The position numbers and the translations under genes were made by a program. DNA of 64,000 nucleotides. Source: an uncultured Lachnospiraceae bacterium (GTDB lineage Bacteria > Bacillota > Clostridia > Lachnospirales > Lachnospiraceae). Positions 34,162 through 43,057 of the stretch are shown piece by piece (positions within the stretch are counted from its first letter, which is position 1; each line of letters starts with the position of its first letter). Below the pieces are notes generated by a model that searched no databases, was not told the DNA's origin, and worked only from the letters and a program-made list of their open reading frames with translations. The stretch lies in NCBI GenBank assembly GCA_910588825.1, contig CAJURF010000005.1, positions 16,786 through 80,785 of the forward strand, given 5' to 3'.

Positions 34162-34539
34162 ATGACAAATAACGAATTGCTGATTGCAATATCCGATGTA
34201 ATAGACCGAAAATTCAAAGAGGAATTAACCCCTCTTAAAGATGACGTACAGACCCTCAAGGGTGACGTACAGACCCTCAAAGATGATGTCTGCATTATGA
34301 AGGGAAAAATACAAATCCTTGAAGAGGACATGCAGTCTGTCAAAAAAGAGCAAAAAAGAATTAATTTCATTATTGAAAATGAGCTCCGTACAAATATTAA
34401 ACTGCTTGTGGAAAACTATCTGCCTGCCGCCAGACGATATGAGCAGTCAGCGGATACCATTGAAGCCATAAGAATGGATATGGATGTAATGAAGAAAATC
34501 CTCCGTAAACACACAGATGAACTTCAGAAAATTTCCTGA
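34162..34539 (+). CDS. Coiled-coil protein with 21-bp tandem repeat, unknown function
   Basis: 125 residues, soluble. After an N-terminal helix (NNELLIAISDVIDRKFKEEL) it has heptad units LKDDVQT, LKGDVQT, LKDDVCI, encoded by a tandem 21-base repeat (34240-34260 and 34261-34281, then a partial third). The coiled coil continues through MKGKIQILEEDMQSVKKEQK; a second helix pair follows. It is a lone plus-strand gene in a minus-strand region, followed within 20 bases by repeat copy 2. Short coiled-coil proteins of this type recur in Lachnospiraceae; function unknown. GGTGAT precedes the ATG at 34162. Confidence 0.75.
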   Translation: MTNNELLIAISDVIDRKFKEELTPLKDDVQTLKGDVQTLKDDVCIMKGKIQILEEDMQSVKKEQKRINFIIENELRTNIKLLVENYLPAARRYEQSADTIEAIRMDMDVMKKILRKHTDELQKIS

Positions 34540-34552
34540 ACAGCAAAATACA

Positions 34553-34644
34553 TATACTCAAGAGCATACGTATTTGCCAAATGATTTGCTGTTTTGCTTG
34601 AAACAGTGAAGACTTGCTGGCAAATCATTTGGCTCGCGGGTATA
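34553..34644. repeat. Palindromic interspersed repeat, copy 2 (inverted)
   Basis: Inverted orientation relative to copy 1, with the same 14-base arms (34576-34589 and 34620-34633), the inner CTGTTTTGC/GAAACAG pair and TATAC/GTATA ends. It lies between the coiled-coil gene and the MacB-like gene. Confidence 0.85.
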
Positions 34645-34653
34645 TCTTATGAT

Positions 34654-34689
34654 GAGTAATCCCCCCGCACTGCAGACGGAGGATTACTC
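34654..34689 (-). terminator. Hairpin at the end of the MacB-like operon
   Basis: GAGTAATCC (34654-34662) pairs with GGATTACTC (34681-34689), overlapping the stop codon of the MacB-like gene. No clear U tract on the minus strand, so it may protect the 3' end rather than terminate. Confidence 0.45.
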
Positions 34690-35677
34690 ATTGACAAACC
34701 TCTTTTTTCAAAGCAATAATAAAAAATGGCATTGCCGAGCAGACAGCACTTTTCACAAAGATTCCTGCCTGCCGCAGTTCTCTTTTCGTCTTATCCATCT
34801 GCACAAAACAGACAATCTGCTCCTGAAAGGATTTCCACCAGTCTTTCCAGAACTGAAAATCTGACCATTTGCCGGGAATCATAGTCTCGGGAATTTTGAT
34901 ATTTCTGAACAAAAGGTATACCATTGCCGCCAGCATGATCCACCACAGAATCTTTCCCGCCGCCCACACTGGATAATCGTTTTTTAAGCTTTTCAAAAAT
35001 CCAGCTGCCAGCACCCCGGGATACAAAAGGAGGAGCCACTGCGCAATTTCAGCAAGAAATCCGGAGCTCATTGGTTTTCCCCTCAGGCCATAACTCATCA
35101 AAAAACCTTTCACGTGAGCTGCCAATGTCATTCCCAATGCGATGCGGTCAGTTGTCTCTTTTGTTTCCGGCCGCATTATCAGCAGGGAAGTCTCATCTTT
35201 TAATACCCCCCGGACCGTGAGCCGCCTCTGTCCGCAGACAATTTTGTTTCCGGCCGCCTCTGTACTGCCAAAAAGCTCCCAGGCTGTGTCTTCTGCCAGA
35301 TAACACCCCTGCCAATCATCTTCATTAAGAACAGCAGAGGATTGGACGAGAACTTCCAGACTGCCTCGTACTTTCCACACTGTCACGTCGCAAGTGCGGT
35401 TCAGCGATAGATTTTCTGCCGACTGTCCCTCCTCTTTTTTCCAGAAAGCGCAGGCTAAAGGGAAATCTTTTTCCTGCCTGTCTTTTTCCCAGGTTTTCAT
35501 CACCCGCTCATAATCTTCCTCTGTCTGGCCGCTGTCCTTTTCGCAGACAATATGCCAGACAGAGGGAGCTTCTTTCAGCAGAGAATAATAGAAAACGCCA
35601 AAAGCATAGAAAATAAATCCTGCCAGTGTCATGACCAGGCAGCCAAGTCTGCCCTTTTGGCATTTCAGCCCCCTCAT
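34688..35677 (-). CDS. MacB-like (FtsX-family) membrane protein
   Basis: 329 residues with four hydrophobic segments: one near the N-terminus (LVMTLAGFIFYAFGVFYYSL) and three in the C-terminal half. Between them is an extracellular domain of about 180 residues containing LNEDDWQGCYLAEDTAWELF and KIVCGQRRLTVRGVLKDETS, the style of the MacB periplasmic core domain (allele: substrate-facing domain of type VII ABC exporters). A full MacB has 370 to 410 residues and three C-terminal helices, so it is somewhat short. Start overlaps the HlyD gene stop by four bases. No ATPase gene accompanies it. Confidence 0.7.
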   Translation of the reverse strand: MRGLKCQKGRLGCLVMTLAGFIFYAFGVFYYSLLKEAPSVWHIVCEKDSGQTEEDYERVMKTWEKDRQEKDFPLACAFWKKEEGQSAENLSLNRTCDVTVWKVRGSLEVLVQSSAVLNEDDWQGCYLAEDTAWELFGSTEAAGNKIVCGQRRLTVRGVLKDETSLLIMRPETKETTDRIALGMTLAAHVKGFLMSYGLRGKPMSSGFLAEIAQWLLLLYPGVLAAGFLKSLKNDYPVWAAGKILWWIMLAAMVYLLFRNIKIPETMIPGKWSDFQFWKDWWKSFQEQIVCFVQMDKTKRELRQAGIFVKSAVCSAMPFFIIALKKEVCQ

Positions 35678-37032
35678 GACCCTTCCAGCCGCACCGGACT
35701 GCCCTCGTCGATGGCTTTGCTGGAATCCTGAATCACTTTTTCATCCACTGCCAGACTTCCGTCTGCTAAGGCCGCATACTGTTCATTCTGCTCCTGAACG
35801 TTCACACTGTGCTTCATGGCCGTCAGCTGTTTTCCCAAAACCGTCTCTTTCTCACCCAGCACATAGACAAATTTCATACCATTGGCTTCATGAAGCGCTT
35901 GAAGAGGTATACAGGTGCTGTAAGTTTTCGATTTCTTTTCTGCTGTCATCTCAGCGCTGTCACCGATTTCCAGCAGGTCTGCCGGAAGATATACACATAT
36001 TTCCAGAAGCGACGGGTCCTCAGCACTGACTTCAATGGAATGAATCTTCAGATTCTCTTCTTTCTTTTTCTTCAGCTCGCTGGACACTGTCACCGGCATG
36101 TCTTTTTCCAGATATTTTTCCTCCTCTTTGCCCACCTGGGCAATCAGTCTGCACCCAGAAGACAAATCAGCCAGCAGAACCGGAGCGGCTTCCGTGGTCG
36201 ACTCTCCCGGCGCCGCATTTAACTTTGTCACAGTTCCCTTTATGGGGGACACAATTTTCCCCTCCTTTTTCCGGAGTTTTTCCAGTTTTCTAAGCTGTAT
36301 CTGCTTTTCTTTCATGTCAGCTTCCCTCATTCTATCCGTACTGTCAGCCGGTTCCTCAGCCAGAGCGTCTTCCCATGCTCTCTGGGCGTTCAAAAGCCCC
36401 TCCTGCCGGGCTGAAAGGGCATTGTCATAAGCCTCCTGAGCTGTCTTTACTGCATCTGCCAGACCCTGTTCCTGTTCTTCAATCCCGCCGCTTTCCCCCT
36501 GGATTTCCTGCCGGCTGTTCAGATCTGCATAGTATTGGTTAAGCCTGTGGATGGCCTCATTCAATTCATCCGCCGCCCGGGCAGCATCCTGATCGCCTTT
36601 TTCCGCCGCTGCCGCATAATCTTCCTGTGCCCGCGCCAACAGCAGTTCTTTCTTTTCCTCCTGGATTCTCCGGGCCGATTCCATGTCTTCAATCTCCCAT
36701 TTTATCTTCTCTATTTCACGTCTGGCCGAAGAAATCTTATGGTCCAGTGCTCTCACATCCAGCTGCAGCAGAACATCGCCAGGTTCTACCCTGTCCCCCT
36801 CCTGGACTGATATACGGGAAATCTTGTGCCCGGCCTCCACCTGCACTGCCTGTACCCGGTTCTCTGCCACTTTGCCTGTTGCAGACACTGTGTGAGACAA
36901 TGCTGCCCTCTGAGGCGAAGCCGTCTGCACCACTGCCGTGGTCATAGAGGCGGATGACCTGGACAAGATGGTACAGGCCAGCATAAACGCAAGGAATTTC
37001 CCCAGCAATTTTAACATTTTTTCTTTTCCCAT
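35674..37032 (-). CDS. HlyD/MFP-type efflux adaptor protein
   Basis: 452 residues with an N-terminal membrane anchor. VQVEAGHKISRISVQEGDRV and EPGDVLLQLD are the first half-lipoyl motif; a long helical hairpin of about 130 residues follows (IEKIKWEIEDMESARRI...), then IVSPIKGTVTKLNAAPGEST, the second half-lipoyl, and a beta-barrel. It is the adaptor of MacAB-type export systems and would partner with the MacB-like protein just downstream. AAAGGAG precedes the ATG; two bases after a sugar ABC permease gene. Confidence 0.9.
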   Translation of the reverse strand: MGKEKMLKLLGKFLAFMLACTILSRSSASMTTAVVQTASPQRAALSHTVSATGKVAENRVQAVQVEAGHKISRISVQEGDRVEPGDVLLQLDVRALDHKISSARREIEKIKWEIEDMESARRIQEEKKELLLARAQEDYAAAAEKGDQDAARAADELNEAIHRLNQYYADLNSRQEIQGESGGIEEQEQGLADAVKTAQEAYDNALSARQEGLLNAQRAWEDALAEEPADSTDRMREADMKEKQIQLRKLEKLRKKEGKIVSPIKGTVTKLNAAPGESTTEAAPVLLADLSSGCRLIAQVGKEEEKYLEKDMPVTVSSELKKKKEENLKIHSIEVSAEDPSLLEICVYLPADLLEIGDSAEMTAEKKSKTYSTCIPLQALHEANGMKFVYVLGEKETVLGKQLTAMKHSVNVQEQNEQYAALADGSLAVDEKVIQDSSKAIDEGSPVRLEGS

Positions 37033-37034
37033 GA

Positions 37035-37874
37035 CTACTCCTTTACTGCAGCCGCCATGATTCCTTTTTCCAGATAATCCTGCCCGGCCAAAAATACAAG
37101 AACTGCCGGAATCAGTGCAATCACCGAAGCGGCAAAAGCTGCCTGGGCATCCTCAAGGCCAATATTGGGAAGATACAGGGACAGGGGCCACAGTTTCTTG
37201 CTTTTCAGAAACGTCATGGGCTGTTCCAGCAGACTCCAATATTCCAGAAAACTTAGAACCAGCGCGGAAAGAATCCCCGAGGAGCCTCCCGGCAGCCCGA
37301 TATGCCAGAACACCTGCCACTGGGACGCCCCGTCCAGTCTGGCCGCCTCCACAAGAGCCTGCGGCACCTGGTGAAAAAACCGATACATAATAAAAACCGG
37401 GAACGGGGAGAAGATACACAACAGTACAATCCCCCTGTGTGTATCCAGCATATGAAGCCCATCTAAGAGCAGATAATCCGACAACATAAACACCTGGAAA
37501 GGCATCATCATCAGCAGAATATAAAAAGTAAACAATATTTTCCGAAAGGGAAAGGTGCCCTTGGCAAATCCCCATGCCGCCAGAATCCCAAACAGAAACT
37601 GCCCTGCCAGAACCCCAGCCGTCAATTTTACAGAATTCCAGAACATGACAAAAAACTCCGGAGAGTCCAGCAGGATCTCCACGTAAGACTGACAGGTTGG
37701 GTACCTGGGCAGCCAGGGAAAATGGGCATATCCGCCTGCATCTCCCATCACCGCAAGAAGGCATTCCTGAATCTCCCCTTTTCCCATCAGAGACCCTGCC
37801 GCCAGGAAACAAAAGGGATAGACGCAGACAAACACCAATACCGCCAGGGGAATCATTTTCAATTTTTTCCACAC
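37035..37874 (-). CDS. Carbohydrate ABC transporter permease (MalG/CUT1 type)
   Basis: 279 residues, six membrane helices. The EAA coupling loop is seen in VEAARLDGASQWQVFWHIGL with PGGSSG after it. It resembles MalG-type CUT1 permeases. GTG start with GAGG upstream. Cotranscribed with the other permease (29-base gap) and followed directly by the HlyD gene. It would need an ATPase such as a shared MsmX-like protein from elsewhere. Confidence 0.93.
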   Translation of the reverse strand: MWKKLKMIPLAVLVFVCVYPFCFLAAGSLMGKGEIQECLLAVMGDAGGYAHFPWLPRYPTCQSYVEILLDSPEFFVMFWNSVKLTAGVLAGQFLFGILAAWGFAKGTFPFRKILFTFYILLMMMPFQVFMLSDYLLLDGLHMLDTHRGIVLLCIFSPFPVFIMYRFFHQVPQALVEAARLDGASQWQVFWHIGLPGGSSGILSALVLSFLEYWSLLEQPMTFLKSKKLWPLSLYLPNIGLEDAQAAFAASVIALIPAVLVFLAGQDYLEKGIMAAAVKE

Positions 37875-37903
37875 AGTTCAAACCTCACTAAGCCACGTTG
37901 TGT

Positions 37904-38752
37904 TCAATCCCACGCACGTTTCAGAAGCAGTACCATCATAAAAATCACCCCGGCCTGCACCACCGCCCCTGCCGCCATTTTATCCATAGATAAATCCCGA
38001 TACCAGTTATTAAAAAGGTGCTGGAGCAGATACATGCTCTCATGGGGATAATCTCCCGCCGCCAGATAGGCTTCCCGGAATACCTTAAAGGAATTCAAAA
38101 CAGACAGCACAGAGATGGTGAACAGGGAAGGCAGCAGATTGGGCAGGGTAATATACCGGAAGCACTGCCACCTGCCTGCCCCGTCTGCCTGTGCCGCCTC
38201 ATACAGGCTTATGGGTATCCCGGACAGCCCCGCCAGCCACAGCACCATATCATATCCCAGATTCTTCCATAGATAACTGAAAACCAGAATCCAAAACGCC
38301 CAGGGAGTATTCATCCAGTCCGCCCCCGGCAGATGAAGCAGATGCATCAGCCCGCCCAGCAGCCCATTTTCATGAAACAGCACTTTCCACAAAAGGACCA
38401 CCGATGCCGCCGGGACAGCCATTGGAAACAAAATGCAGCTTTTCAACAGCCTCACATGGCGCTCCAGGCCGTAAAGTGCCAATGCGGCAGCCAGGGAAAG
38501 TACCAGAAGCAAAGGGATACAGACCGCTTCAAAGCGCAGGGTATTTCCCGCAGCCGTCTGAAACGCTGTGTTGGAAAAAACCATGCGGTAATTAGAAAGC
38601 CCGGCCCAGGTTCCGCTGGCCGCTTTCATAAAAGAACGGCGCACCACATCAAAAAAAGGGACTGCTATAAAAAGCAAAACGCCCAGAAGACTGGGGAGGA
38701 CAAATCCAAATCCGCAGCCCCTGTATTTCTTTTTCAAATGGATCCCCCTCAC
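37904..38752 (-). CDS. Sugar ABC transporter permease (MalF/CUT1 type)
   Basis: 282 residues, six membrane helices; EAA loop is YEAAQADGAGRWQCFRYITL followed by PNLLPS. N-terminal part has FVLPSLLGVLLFIAVPFFDV. GTG start overlaps the stop of the binding protein by four bases; a TTG at 38737 with AGGGGG six bases before is an alternative. Second half of the permease dimer. Confidence 0.93.
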   Translation of the reverse strand: MRGIHLKKKYRGCGFGFVLPSLLGVLLFIAVPFFDVVRRSFMKAASGTWAGLSNYRMVFSNTAFQTAAGNTLRFEAVCIPLLLVLSLAAALALYGLERHVRLLKSCILFPMAVPAASVVLLWKVLFHENGLLGGLMHLLHLPGADWMNTPWAFWILVFSYLWKNLGYDMVLWLAGLSGIPISLYEAAQADGAGRWQCFRYITLPNLLPSLFTISVLSVLNSFKVFREAYLAAGDYPHESMYLLQHLFNNWYRDLSMDKMAAGAVVQAGVIFMMVLLLKRAWD

Positions 38753-41016
38753 TCAGCCAGATAAAGACGAATCTTCTCTGAGACCTTACCCACTGCTTCC
38801 GCCGGGGTCAGATTGCCCTGTACGCAGTCATCCGCCTGCTCCAGAACCGCGTTTCTCAGAATTTCATTGGCCACAGCCGGTGTATCGGCCTCTTTCACAT
38901 ACGCCGTAAATTCCTCAACTGTCTTGGAATCCAGCTTTTTCACATGCATCTCCATATAGCTGTCCGGGTCATTTGACATGCTGGTAGTAAAAGTGGATTC
39001 CTCCATACCTTCTGCAGACGACTCCAAAGCCTTTTGATGAACGGGAAGTCCCATCCCCATGGAAGCCTTCTGCGCTTCTTCTGTCAAAAGAAACGCCAGG
39101 AATTTTTCTGCCTCCTGTTTCGCCCCGCTCTGACTGTTGATTCCCATAATAGATCTTGGCACATAGACATGGGTGCTCTGGCCTGCCAGGGGCTTGTACG
39201 AAATCCCCTCTTTTTCCTCTGTGGTTGTATGAATCATAGCCAGGTCCGTCACAGACAGAATATTTCCAAAATTCAGCATGGTTCTATCATTGTAGAGCTC
39301 CATATTTCCTCCGCCCACAGAACTTACAAAATCACTGTATACCCCCCGCTCGCTGATACCGCTGTAAAATTCAGCGTAATCTTCCACAGAATTGTCCGTG
39401 TCGTAAATCCTGTTCAGCTGGGTATAAAACTCTTCCAGCAGATCTTCTTCCAAAGTCCCGTCCTCTTTCAGCCATACCGGCGAACAGGAATCGTAAATCT
39501 GGGCTGCCAGATAAGCTCCATTATAAAAGGAATTGTATACAGACCGCTGGGGTTCTTTCATCCCCTTCAGTTCTTCCACCACATCCGCAAATGACTGCAG
39601 GTCCTGAATGTTCTCCAGCACTTCCCGGCTGCCCACCACTAAGGGCATGCCAAACCGCAGGGGAATCCCGTAGATTTTCCCATCCTGCTCCACACTGTGC
39701 ATCAGATTGGAGAACAGGCCCTCCGCCTGATTGACTGTATCTGTCACATCTTCCAGCATCCCCTTTTCCATGTATGCGTCCACGGGCAGGCCATCCAGTA
39801 CCAGCAGGTCAGGCCCTTTTCCCGCCATAATCTCCGTGCTGAGATTTTTCAGGGCATCTGAGTCAGTCACTCCATTATCCTGTGTCACACCCACTTCCAG
39901 ATTCACATAAGCCTCCGGATTTTTTTTCTGATACTGGGAAATATTCTGCTGAAGTTCTGTATTTTCATGGAGGGTCCAGACCCTGAGCTGAGATTCCGGC
40001 ACCACTGCCGCATCCTTTGAATATACATAATGAAACAGGTGAAACTGGTAATCATCATCTGCTTCCACGGCCAAGAGATAAAATTCATTGTTATCGGCAG
40101 CTTCCAGACTAATAAGCCCTGTGCTGGGACTCCCGATGGAGGACAGGGCGCCGTCCACCACCTGCTCCGCCATACTGCCATTCTTTATATACCGGTAAAT
40201 CCCTTTCTCACTACAGAAGAAAATCTCGTTCTCCTCCTTTCCTCCCGCAAAAACCAGGGGCGTACACTCCATACTTCTCAGATCCGTGTGGGCACCGCTC
40301 TGGCTGATGGTCTCTGACAGGGCTTCGTCCTTTGCCAGAGCCTCCCCCGTCTTTCCGTCATAGGGTAATATCTCTCCATCGTGATTTACCATATAGACCG
40401 TATTCCCTGCGGTCTCAAAAAAACTCCCATCATCCGCGCCGGAAAACTTCTCCACTCTTTCCCCGGTCTCCATCTGAAGCGAGCAGATGGGCTGGTTCTG
40501 CTGCTGCATCAAGAGTTCCCCGTCCTGGGTATATCGCACAAAATAAACGTATTCATCAGAATTTACCGGCACTTCTTTCATAGTGCCGGACTCATCCAGC
40601 TGATAAAACCACTTCTTTTCCGTCTCACCGGATTCATCTGTCTCCATACAGACAACAAAGGCACCCCCTGTAGGGGACAGGGCCATCTTGTAAATATATT
40701 TCTCCGGCAGGTCATACCCCTTTTCCCAGGTACTCCCATCCTCCTGAAGATTCCATACAGCTTTTGCTCCGTCAGAATCCTCCGCGGCAATGCGGATAGT
40801 TCCGTCTTCCAGCTTCCCCATAGCAAGCACCCGGTCTGTATTTTCCGGAAAATCCACGTCTGACTCCAGATATCTCCCCTTCGCTTTGTCTGACTTCTTT
40901 TCCTGAGCCTGCTCCTCATAGGCCCCGCCGGTATCTGTGCCGCATCCGGTGAACAGACCCAGTGCCAGAACCGCAGCCAATGCGCGGCAGATTATTCTTT
41001 TTCCTTTATGCTTCAT
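38749..41016 (-). CDS. Extracellular solute-binding lipoprotein with N-terminal beta-propeller-like domain
   Basis: 755 residues, nearly twice a normal CUT1 binding protein. Lipobox LFTGC. Residues 45-340 are beta-rich repeats (RVLAMGKLEDGTIRIAAED, YIYKMALSPTGGAFVVCMET, VYMVNHDGEILPYDGKTGE), propeller-like. Residues 345-755 are a family 1 solute-binding fold (YQKKNPEAYVNLEVGV, DLLVLDGLPVDAYMEKGMLE, FLAFLLTEEAQKASMGMGLP). ATAAGGAGG precedes the ATG. It opens the binding protein-permease-permease-HlyD-MacB-like operon. Ligand unknown. Confidence 0.9.
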   Translation of the reverse strand: MKHKGKRIICRALAAVLALGLFTGCGTDTGGAYEEQAQEKKSDKAKGRYLESDVDFPENTDRVLAMGKLEDGTIRIAAEDSDGAKAVWNLQEDGSTWEKGYDLPEKYIYKMALSPTGGAFVVCMETDESGETEKKWFYQLDESGTMKEVPVNSDEYVYFVRYTQDGELLMQQQNQPICSLQMETGERVEKFSGADDGSFFETAGNTVYMVNHDGEILPYDGKTGEALAKDEALSETISQSGAHTDLRSMECTPLVFAGGKEENEIFFCSEKGIYRYIKNGSMAEQVVDGALSSIGSPSTGLISLEAADNNEFYLLAVEADDDYQFHLFHYVYSKDAAVVPESQLRVWTLHENTELQQNISQYQKKNPEAYVNLEVGVTQDNGVTDSDALKNLSTEIMAGKGPDLLVLDGLPVDAYMEKGMLEDVTDTVNQAEGLFSNLMHSVEQDGKIYGIPLRFGMPLVVGSREVLENIQDLQSFADVVEELKGMKEPQRSVYNSFYNGAYLAAQIYDSCSPVWLKEDGTLEEDLLEEFYTQLNRIYDTDNSVEDYAEFYSGISERGVYSDFVSSVGGGNMELYNDRTMLNFGNILSVTDLAMIHTTTEEKEGISYKPLAGQSTHVYVPRSIMGINSQSGAKQEAEKFLAFLLTEEAQKASMGMGLPVHQKALESSAEGMEESTFTTSMSNDPDSYMEMHVKKLDSKTVEEFTAYVKEADTPAVANEILRNAVLEQADDCVQGNLTPAEAVGKVSEKIRLYLAE

Positions 41017-41178
41017 TTTGTGTACCTCCTTATATGCCCTCTATCTTAACACCAGTATCTCTAAAAAACATCAAAATAAAATCTAAATTACCTCTAAGTC
41101 ATCTCGAAAACATGTTTTAAAATACATCTGTTAAGACCGTTTTTTTTCTGGTATAATATGGCCAGGAGGAAAACAACT

Positions 41179-42924
41179 ATGGCTTTTGACGGAATTACCG
41201 TTGCCTGTCTGGCGGCGGAACTGAAAAAATCTCTGTTAAACGGACGCATCCACAAGATAGCGCAGCCGGAAACAGATGAACTTTTGCTGACCTGCAAAGG
41301 AACCGGCGGGGTAAAAAAGCTGTCCATCTCGGCCAGCGCCTCCCTTCCTTATCTCTATTTTACACAGCAGAATAAACCCAGCCCTTTAACGGCACCCAGC
41401 TTCTGTATGCTGCTGCGCAAGCATATTGGCAGCGCACGGATTACAGATATTACCCAGCCGGGGCTGGAACGGGTTTTGTTCATAGATTTGGAACACTTAA
41501 ACGAAATGGGGGATGTGTGCCAGAAACGTCTCATTGTTGAGATCATGGGAAAACACAGCAATATTATATTCTGCAATCAAGACGGCATGATACTGGACAG
41601 CATCAAGCATGTATCTTCCAATATGAGTTCTGTGCGGGAGGTTCTGCCCGGACGGCAGTATTTTATCCCCCAGACCCAGGACAAGCTGGACCCATTGACT
41701 ATCACAGAGGAACAATTTATAGAAAAGGTCTGTACCAGGCCCATGGAAATCGGAAAGGCACTTTATGGCACCTGCACCGGCATCAGCCCTGTCATGGCCA
41801 ATGAAATCTGTCATCTGGCCTCTCTGGACGCCGGCGCCCCGGCACTATCCCTGACGGACAATGAGAAGCTCCATCTGTGCCGCACCTTTCTCAGAATGAT
41901 GGAGCAGATCAAAGAGGGGGAATTCTCCCCGCATATGATCTACCGGGACGGGGAGCCTGTGGAATACAGCGCCTTTCCCATGAGCCAGTACGAAAGCGGA
42001 TACACGGCCGAGCCCTTTGACTCCATCTCTTCGCTTCTGGAAACCTATTACGCCTCCAGGAGCACCATCACCCGCATCCGGCAGAAATCGGCAGACCTGC
42101 GCAAAATCGTACAAACCGCCCTGGACCGGAACAGGAAAAAATACCAGCTGCAGCAAAAACAGCTGAAAGACACTGGCAAAAAGGACCGGTACAAAGTATA
42201 CGGAGAACTGATCAATACGTACGGTTACGGACTGGAAGAAGGCTGTAAATCTTTCCAGGCGCTGAATTATTACACCAACGAGGAAATCACCATCCCTCTG
42301 GACCCCAATCTGACCCCCATGGAAAACTCCAAGCGGTATTTCAGCCGGTACAACAAACTAAAGCGCACCCAGGAGGCACTGAATCAGCAGATTCAGGAGA
42401 CTGCCTCAGAAATCCAGCACCTGGAATCCATTCAGACTGCTCTGGAAATCGCCTTACAGGAAAACGACCTGGCCCAGATCAAAGAGGAGCTGATGGACTA
42501 CGGCTACATCCGGCGCAAATACGGGAAAAAGCAGAAAATGCAGGGCAAATCCAAGCCCTTCCATTACATTTCCTCTGACGGTTACCATATGTACGTGGGC
42601 AAAAATAATTTCCAGAACGAAGAGCTGACTTTCAAGCTTGCCACGGGAAACGACTGGTGGTTCCACGCCAAACAGATGCCTGGCTCCCACGTGATTGTAA
42701 AAAGCAACAACGAGGAACTGCCGGACCGGACCTTCGAGGAGGCCGGACAGCTGGCTGCCTATTACTCCAGCGGCCGGGGTGCCCCGAAAGTGGAAATTGA
42801 CTATGTCCAGAAGAAACATGTAAAGAAAACCCCAGGGGCAAAGCCGGGCTTTGTAATTTATTACACCAATTATTCCCTAGTTGCCCGCCCAGACATTTCC
42901 CGAATCGAAGAATGCACTACTTGA
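41179..42924 (+). CDS. rqcH: Ribosome quality control protein RqcH (NFACT family)
   Basis: 581 residues; the bacterial homologue of Rqc2/NEMF, formerly fibronectin-binding protein A. It adds Ala tails on stalled 60S-like subunits. N-terminal NFACT-N (MAFDGITVACLAAELKKSLL, NGRIHKIAQPETDELLLTCK), helical coiled-coil middle, and NFACT-R at about 445-581 (YHMYVGKNNFQNEELTFKLA, WWFHAKQMPGSHVIVKS). Start at 41179 with AGGAGG nine bases upstream; the upstream ATG at 41158 lies in the promoter/ribosome-site zone. TATAAT with extended TG lies at 41152-41157. Divergent from the binding-protein operon. Confidence 0.95.
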   Translation: MAFDGITVACLAAELKKSLLNGRIHKIAQPETDELLLTCKGTGGVKKLSISASASLPYLYFTQQNKPSPLTAPSFCMLLRKHIGSARITDITQPGLERVLFIDLEHLNEMGDVCQKRLIVEIMGKHSNIIFCNQDGMILDSIKHVSSNMSSVREVLPGRQYFIPQTQDKLDPLTITEEQFIEKVCTRPMEIGKALYGTCTGISPVMANEICHLASLDAGAPALSLTDNEKLHLCRTFLRMMEQIKEGEFSPHMIYRDGEPVEYSAFPMSQYESGYTAEPFDSISSLLETYYASRSTITRIRQKSADLRKIVQTALDRNRKKYQLQQKQLKDTGKKDRYKVYGELINTYGYGLEEGCKSFQALNYYTNEEITIPLDPNLTPMENSKRYFSRYNKLKRTQEALNQQIQETASEIQHLESIQTALEIALQENDLAQIKEELMDYGYIRRKYGKKQKMQGKSKPFHYISSDGYHMYVGKNNFQNEELTFKLATGNDWWFHAKQMPGSHVIVKSNNEELPDRTFEEAGQLAAYYSSGRGAPKVEIDYVQKKHVKKTPGAKPGFVIYYTNYSLVARPDISRIEECTT

Positions 42925-42980
42925 CAAATATCCAGGGAAACATTAGAATATCAAAAGGCCAAGTGCCGATTAGATAGATA

Positions 42981-43007
42981 TGCCCCTGGACCAAAGCTTC
43001 AGGGGCA
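42981..43007 (+). terminator. Terminator of rqcH
   Basis: TGCCCCTG (42981-42988) pairs with CAGGGGCA (43000-43007), followed by TTTGCATAATTTTT. Lies 57 bases after the stop and 51 bases before leuS. Confidence 0.7.
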
Positions 43008-43057
43008 TTTGCATAATTTTTCATAAATTCAGGAATTCAACGAGGAGGAATCAAAAT

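Noticed and set aside
34688..41016. Lantibiotic or bacteriocin export cluster
   Set aside because: No precursor peptide, modification enzyme or peptidase-ABC protein; the permeases are sugar type.
995..41117. AAAACATGTTTT palindrome at about 995 and 41107 as a shared operator
   Set aside because: Two occurrences of an AT-rich 12-mer in unrelated settings are too few, and no fitting regulator is known to me.
42925..43057. T-box leader of leuS
   Set aside because: No T-box core sequence and the gap is too short; the hairpin there fits an rqcH terminator.
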